DNA from: Coxiellaceae bacterium
GTDB lineage: Bacteria; Pseudomonadota; Gammaproteobacteria; Coxiellales; Coxiellaceae
Length of the DNA: 64,000 bases
Assembly (NCBI GenBank): GCA_029210045.1
Contig: JARGNX010000004.1
Location: 115,543-179,542, forward strand
Direction: 5' to 3'
Shown: in pieces, positions 59,796 through 64,000 of the stretch
Layout of the letters: each line of letters starts with the position of its first letter
Position numbering within the stretch: position 1 is the first letter of the stretch
The notes under the pieces: model-generated
What the model saw: the letters and a program-made list of their open reading frames with translations, nothing else
What the model was told of the DNA's origin: nothing
The model's database searches: none
Program-made: the position numbers and the translations under genes

Positions 59796-61043
59796 ATGTT
59801 GCGAAAAAAAATCCAAGTTGTTTTTTTATTGGTCGGTTTTATTTTGCCTGGTTATTTATTAGCGGCTGAGAAGTTAAAAACACAAACACCAATGCCACCG
59901 ATCCCCCCTAAGTCAGCCGCACTATTGGTGCAGCAGTCTGATATTCAAGCATTAGATGATTATGAGAAGAAAATTGTAGAAGTTCGAGAGAAGCTGCAAA
60001 CGGGTAAGAGGTTCACTGATAGTGTTTTGCGTTATTATCGTCGTCAACTGGGTCATATTTATCTCGACTTAGAAGTGCGTGATGCCAAATATAAAGGGCG
60101 CATTATGTCAGCGCGATCGCTGATGAAGTCAACGGCGACAGCAGCGGAAGAGGATAAGTCAACCAGTGGTGCCGAGTTTAAAGTTGAGTATGATCCGTAT
60201 TACTTAAAGAAAATGCGTGAGTTTAAACAAGAAATAGCGTTCTACGAAGGTCGGTTATTGCAAATTCGGTTATTAGAATATGAGGTTGCTGCTCTGGTGC
60301 GAAATATTACTCGCATCCGGTCTGAAGTAAACAACAGTGGTTTATGGGATGCCGCTACGCCATTCTATAAACCGGCTTCATGGTCTATAGCGGGTACGCA
60401 AATTGTTAATTTCACCAGTAAATTATTTGGTCAGCTTAGTAATATATGCCAAAAGGTATCAGCTAAAGAGCAGTGGGGGCGCTTCTGGTCGAGTGCACTG
60501 ATTTGTTTGGCGGTATTTATTATTTATTTTTATTGGGCAATACGCTATTTAGAGCAGGTCAATAAAAAACCAATACAACCTGAAGATATCATGCGTCATT
60601 GTTCACTATTTGTTATTGATGTGGTTCTGCGAGGGTTTTTACCGGCATTATTTGTCATTTGTGTGTTTCGATATTTTATTAATTGGATGGGGATTGCAGA
60701 GTATCCTCTAACGCTTAACTTTGTGCGCTCTATTGGCAATTCTATTGGCTTTATCTTGGCAACGGGGGCAGTAGTGTATGGCTGCTGTCGATATTTTCAT
60801 TACCGTAGCACACAGTTATTGGATAGGTTGGCAACGCCGATGCTGATTTTGATGTATCAAATCGCTGTGATTGTCTTTGTTAATAACATCAATATTTTCA
60901 ATGCTAGTGCCAAAGCATACCCATTTTATCCCAGTCAGGCGACGGATTTAGTCAATCTGGTGATTGCGGTTACATTGACGATAAATTTGTATTGGTTGGC
61001 ATCGCGAGTAAAGCAGATCGCAGGAGTGTTGAAAAATGGATAG
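59796..61043 (+). CDS. Membrane protein paired with an MscS-type channel
   Basis: The 415-aa protein has a signal peptide (MLRKKIQVVFLLVGFILPGYLLA, then AEK) and a periplasmic region of about 200 residues with helical heptads. Four or more membrane helices follow (about 230-250, 275-300, 315-335, 350-370, 380-405). It resembles the N-terminal half of large MscK/MscM-type mechanosensitive channels, here split from the channel domain. Start choice is uncertain: ATG 59796 (MLRKK) is favoured by the signal peptide. It overlaps the MscS gene by eight bases, so the two should act together. Confidence 0.7.
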   Translation: MLRKKIQVVFLLVGFILPGYLLAAEKLKTQTPMPPIPPKSAALLVQQSDIQALDDYEKKIVEVREKLQTGKRFTDSVLRYYRRQLGHIYLDLEVRDAKYKGRIMSARSLMKSTATAAEEDKSTSGAEFKVEYDPYYLKKMREFKQEIAFYEGRLLQIRLLEYEVAALVRNITRIRSEVNNSGLWDAATPFYKPASWSIAGTQIVNFTSKLFGQLSNICQKVSAKEQWGRFWSSALICLAVFIIYFYWAIRYLEQVNKKPIQPEDIMRHCSLFVIDVVLRGFLPALFVICVFRYFINWMGIAEYPLTLNFVRSIGNSIGFILATGAVVYGCCRYFHYRSTQLLDRLATPMLILMYQIAVIVFVNNINIFNASAKAYPFYPSQATDLVNLVIAVTLTINLYWLASRVKQIAGVLKNG

Positions 61044-62226
61044 ATTATATAGCTGGCTGTCTAGTGAAAAAATCATGGCATTCTTTTCAGGTTGTTTGAA
61101 AGTGTTTGCCGTATTTTACGTCATTGCAATTTTTACAGGTTACACAAATTTAGCCAATGCAATTTTAATTAATGTAATTCAAACTTGTATGCTAACGACT
61201 GTATTGTGGGCGCTGCATTATGTAGTGAAGAGTAATCTTAAATTAATGATAAAAGTGGCGTATGGATATGATAATGAGCAAGTAACCGCTTCGTTATTGC
61301 TGTATTGGTTGACGGTAATTATTGATGTTGTTTTAGTATTTGCTTGGGTGCTTGCTATGTTAATGATTTGGGGCGTAGACCCCGATCGTATCATTGCTTG
61401 GGGCTATATTATTACATTTAAAGGCGTCAGAGTTGGTGAGACTTCTTTTTCTGTTACCTATTTATTAAAAGCTGTTTTTGTCTTTTTAATCGTGTATTAC
61501 ATTATGCGTCTCTTATTGCGCTTGATTGAAAAAAAGGTATTGCCATATACTAAATTTGATCAAGGAACTAAAGATGCTGTGACCACCGTATTCGGTTACG
61601 CAGGGTTGTTGCTGGCGATTGTGATGGGTGTGTATGCCTTAGGTATTAGCAGCACATCATTAGCGTTTATTGTTAGCGCATTTACTTTTGGTTTATCGTT
61701 TGGTTTAAAAGAAATCTTTAATAACTTTATTTCGGGTTTGATTTTATTTATTGAGCGACCGATTAAAGTTGGAGACTGGGTAGATGTTGGTGGTGAAAGC
61801 GGGGTGGTAAAAAACATTAAGCTACGTGCTACTACGGTTGAAACGTTTGCGCGCAAAACACTGCTTATCCCAAATTCACAATTTATTACTTCTGTAGTAA
61901 GTAATGACTTATACAATCCGATTGCACGTTCTGAAATTAAAATCGAGTGTGGTTACGAAGATGATCCACACAAAGTGCGTGACTTGTTGTTATCAATTGT
62001 TGCGGATCACCCTAAGGTAAAGAAAAACCCAGCACCGACAGTCTTATTTTTAAATTTCAATGAAAGTGGTCTTGAATTTGCTCTACGCTTTTTTTGCATG
62101 ACTGAAGAGCGCGCATCAGTGACTAGTGAGATGCGCTACTTGATTGTTGAAGGTTTCCGCGAAGCGGGTTTTGAAATTCCGTATCCTAAGCGAGATATCT
62201 ATATCAAAGAACAGCCAGCAGTATAG
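61036..62226 (+). CDS. MscS-family mechanosensitive ion channel
   Basis: The 396-aa protein has five or so membrane helices, then the MscS core. The pore helix SLAFIVSAFTFGLSFGLKEIF is followed by the beta domain (NNFISGLILFIERPIKVGDWV, VKNIKLRATTVETF) and the C-terminal alpha/beta domain. Such channels open on membrane tension to release osmolytes during osmotic shock. Upstream and overlapping is a membrane protein that looks like the N-terminal half of a large MscK-type channel, so this pair may be a split channel. Confidence 0.93.
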   Translation: MDRLYSWLSSEKIMAFFSGCLKVFAVFYVIAIFTGYTNLANAILINVIQTCMLTTVLWALHYVVKSNLKLMIKVAYGYDNEQVTASLLLYWLTVIIDVVLVFAWVLAMLMIWGVDPDRIIAWGYIITFKGVRVGETSFSVTYLLKAVFVFLIVYYIMRLLLRLIEKKVLPYTKFDQGTKDAVTTVFGYAGLLLAIVMGVYALGISSTSLAFIVSAFTFGLSFGLKEIFNNFISGLILFIERPIKVGDWVDVGGESGVVKNIKLRATTVETFARKTLLIPNSQFITSVVSNDLYNPIARSEIKIECGYEDDPHKVRDLLLSIVADHPKVKKNPAPTVLFLNFNESGLEFALRFFCMTEERASVTSEMRYLIVEGFREAGFEIPYPKRDIYIKEQPAV

Positions 62227-62228
62227 CT

Positions 62229-63056
62229 TTAGTATCTGTGTACTGTTGGTGTGCCCGGCGCAGAGAAGCTATCGTCCTGTTCACGGTCTAGACCTTCTCG
62301 ATCTTTGATAAGTAGTTGCTCGCGTGCGCTTTTATTATTCAGCATCAAGATGCCCATGCGTTGTGTGACTAGGTCTTTCATGTTTCTCCAGGTGAGTTGT
62401 CCCCTGACTGAATGATAAGAGCCTTTAACGGTGGTGTTGGCAGCTGTTGAAGCCCAGTTAGTTGCTTTTTCGACGGGGTAGGTAACTAAGCGTAGGGCTT
62501 TGACTGGAAATAATATACTACCTAAAATATCAGCTGTTTTATCAGTGGCTTTAACTGCAGCCCAGGCCAATAACAGCGGAGCGCATACGGTGCCCGCTGC
62601 TGTTACTTCTGCCGTACTGGCGACTGGGAATAATTTCTCGAAATCTTTTTCCAGGATTTTTATTTCTTCTGTGTCCATTCTATGGTGGCGTTGCAAGCAG
62701 GTCATCGCGCATAATTTCAGCAATAATACATCGCTGTCATATTGGTCTTTATTATCGCTGGCCTTAAAGGTTTCGGTAGCAAGGGATGCCACTTTACGTT
62801 GACGGCTACTGTCCGGGTCGGTCCATAGAATATGTGATACGGGGTGGGAGTGTTTGCTGTCAGGGGTGGATAGATCAAAGCTTGTGCCATTCGTTAAGCG
62901 ACCGGATGTCTCATAGATGATCGCTCGCAGTAAATCGGCGGTGTCATTTGAATGCGTGCCGTTGTCTTCATTCATGGCAGGATTCATTAAATCTAAAATC
63001 TTTGTTATGTGAGCGATTGCGGTGTCGGCGGTGTATACGGTGGTACGAGTAGCCAT
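62229..63056 (-). CDS. Orphan protein, 275 aa
   Basis: I do not recognise this protein. It is soluble and helical at the N-terminus (residues 1-130). A weakly hydrophobic Ala/Val/Thr stretch at about 150-185 (VTAAGTVCAPLLLAWAAVKAT) could be a membrane or hinge segment. The C-terminal tail is charged and ends SFSAPGTPTVHRY. It has no signal peptide. It lies convergent to the MscS gene, its stop 2 bp away. An effector-like orphan is possible. Confidence 0.55.
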   Translation of the reverse strand: MATRTTVYTADTAIAHITKILDLMNPAMNEDNGTHSNDTADLLRAIIYETSGRLTNGTSFDLSTPDSKHSHPVSHILWTDPDSSRQRKVASLATETFKASDNKDQYDSDVLLLKLCAMTCLQRHHRMDTEEIKILEKDFEKLFPVASTAEVTAAGTVCAPLLLAWAAVKATDKTADILGSILFPVKALRLVTYPVEKATNWASTAANTTVKGSYHSVRGQLTWRNMKDLVTQRMGILMLNNKSAREQLLIKDREGLDREQDDSFSAPGTPTVHRY

Positions 63057-63196
63057 TAGTTCTCTCCCTTAGTAATATCTTACTCCATACCTTTCAGGTT
63101 ACTCCGATTTCCTGGGTAAATCTAATACTAGCTGAGTAAGGTTGCTTCAGTGACTGAGTTTAGTTTGCGATGATTTTAAAGCTGAAGTGCTGCCAT

Positions 63197-63407
63197 TTAT
63201 TCACAATTTCTGTGGATAACTGTGTGGAGTAACTTAGGGTAATTTTGTTTGTTGCTATTGTAAAGGTCGGTAGTGCTTGGTGTCTGTTTTATTCAATATC
63301 ATATAAAAAATATAAAATACAGCGAGATGCAGTATATACCGAATGTTTTTTATATGTTGTAAAAGTACCAATTGATAATTTGATGTTCGAAATAGTAATG
63401 TGGATAA
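63197..63407. other. Cluster of three DnaA-box motifs in an AT-rich intergenic region
   Basis: TTATTCACA at 63197-63205 (plus), TGTGGATAA at 63211-63219 and TGTGGATAA at 63399-63407 (both TTATCCACA on the minus strand) match the DnaA-box consensus TTATNCACA. Two lie within 25 bp. An AT-rich stretch at 63289-63365 lies between them. No dnaA or dnaN is nearby, so a regulatory or titration site is more likely than the replication origin. This gap, 63057-63481, holds no convincing gene. Confidence 0.5.
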
Positions 63408-63481
63408 CTTTGGTTGTATCGGTGTTGAACGACTTATTCATACATTTACAAGTTCTGGCGTTGGACCTATACTGCTGCCCC

Positions 63482-64000
63482 ATGGCTTCACTTAAAAATC
63501 ACCAATTAAACAGCGTAGTGTTATCCTCGTGGGCGGCAGTCTATAGTGACTATTGCAAAAAAACGCTGGTCGATGCCGCGTTTCAAGACATTGACTTAGT
63601 GCCTGATTTAAATGTCGCCAGCATACAGGGTTGCCAAGCAATATCACCAAGAGAGAGAGCCATTATCAACCCGGTTACTTTGCCGGCAGTACAGGCAATT
63701 GAAAGGGCTTGGTCGTCCGCAGGCTTCCCGGTCTCTGCTAATTCACTGCGAGGCAAAGGGGCTCGTATAAGATTTCCTCGAGCAGCTATCGTTGCGGGCA
63801 GTTCACTGGGCCATGTGGCAGCTGTCGTTAAGGAATCGGCGAATAAAAAAACGAAGCGGGATCCTTATACCATGTCACGGATGCGCGGTAATTCAATTGC
63901 AGCACCTTTGGCTATTCGATTTGGTTTTGGCGGTGCTAGCCTAAGCGTGAGTGCGGCAAGTGCAACCGGTGGGCAAGCGATATGGTTGGCTGCAAATTTA
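63482..64000 (+). CDS. Beta-ketoacyl-synthase-like protein, 3'-incomplete
   Basis: The frame starts at ATG 63482 and runs off the window end, giving 173 residues. The part SRMRGNSIAAPLAIRFG and SVSAASATGGQAIWLAANL aligns with the nucleophile region of FabB/FabF-type ketosynthases (GN...IxxxxxTACxxGxxAI). At the position of the active-site Cys there is Ser160 (AASATGG). The N-terminal half is unusual, with little similarity to FabF. It may be a divergent or non-condensing ketosynthase. No ribosome-binding site is clear. The rest lies outside the window. Confidence 0.65.
   Translation, partial: MASLKNHQLNSVVLSSWAAVYSDYCKKTLVDAAFQDIDLVPDLNVASIQGCQAISPRERAIINPVTLPAVQAIERAWSSAGFPVSANSLRGKGARIRFPRAAIVAGSSLGHVAAVVKESANKKTKRDPYTMSRMRGNSIAAPLAIRFGFGGASLSVSAASATGGQAIWLAANL

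Noticed and set aside
63197-63407. Replication origin
   Set aside because: DnaA boxes and AT-rich DNA are present, but dnaA, dnaN, gyrB, rpmH or mnmG neighbours are missing, and three boxes are too few to claim oriC.
63289-63483. Open frame of 64 aa on the minus strand in the last intergenic region
   Set aside because: It has low-complexity AT-driven composition, no ribosome-binding site, and overlaps the DnaA-box region and the ketosynthase-like start.
1-64000. CRISPR arrays, prophage or insertion-sequence transposases
   Set aside because: No regularly spaced direct repeats, integrase, capsid or transposase genes were seen; the short palindromic repeats have no coding capacity.

Overview
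The window reads as a chromosomal segment of a moderately AT-rich gammaproteobacterium. The rpsU-yqeY-dnaG-rpoD macromolecular-synthesis block, dnaK-dnaJ, thiL-pgpA and queC are all of gammaproteobacterial type. Eukaryotic-like and effector-like proteins (an RCC1 propeller, a pentapeptide-type protein, a candidate papain-like cysteine protease, several orphan helical proteins), a peptide transporter and scattered short palindromic repeats suggest a host-associated lineage such as Legionellales (Coxiella, Legionella or Berkiella-like). That placement is inference; no rRNA is present.

Layout. 1-4347: an orphan gene, then dnaK under a clear sigma-32 promoter, and dnaJ. 4445-6701: a 5'-truncated asparagine-synthetase-like gene, a 50-aa lasso-type precursor and a small secreted protein. 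6822-11399: pentapeptide-like protein, OprP-type porin, membrane protein, Ala/Pro-tailed orphan. 11403-19382: type I secretion locus (HlyD, PrtD-type ABC, TolC-type) with a large modular substrate, and a cysteine-protease-like orphan between. 19521-22291: a second secreted protein/leader-type peptide pair and small orphans of a paralogous family. 22334-28306: GIY-YIG protein, probable 6S RNA, amino acid permease, AhpD-like protein, mmsA, mmsB. 28427-32530: peptide transporter, amidase, LysR regulator. 32914-39816: GNAT, YhcG-type nuclease, tRNA-CAT, SulP transporter, orphan, small lipoprotein-like ORF, RCC1 protein. 39809-47845: DUF4143 ATPase, then ATP-grasp plus asparagine-synthetase-like enzyme divergent from a Cys-rich leader peptide and a 1070-aa secreted GH16-like protein. 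47919-57750: rpoD, dnaG, yqeY, rpsU, a TacAT-type toxin-antitoxin pair, queC, thiL, pgpA, a MerR regulator and a CorA/ZntB transporter. 57810-64000: GNAT, MFS, two membrane proteins including an MscS channel, an orphan, a DnaA-box cluster and a 3'-incomplete ketosynthase-like gene whose active-site Cys appears to be Ser.

The most interesting signal is a set of three unlinked small genes (6045, 20133, 44464) whose products share a W-x-x-P-x-[L/F] leader motif like that of lasso-peptide precursors. Each lies next to a gene for a secreted protein, and two lie next to an asparagine-synthetase-like (lasso-cyclase-like) gene. No B-type leader peptidase or stand-alone RRE protein is visible. The 44-kb locus adds an ATP-grasp enzyme and a four-Cys core, and may be a modified-peptide system that does not fit the standard lasso layout.

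Housekeeping genes are called with high confidence. Orphans are described only from visible features. Starts were moved from the longest possible frame where a ribosome-binding site or family alignment favoured a downstream codon.
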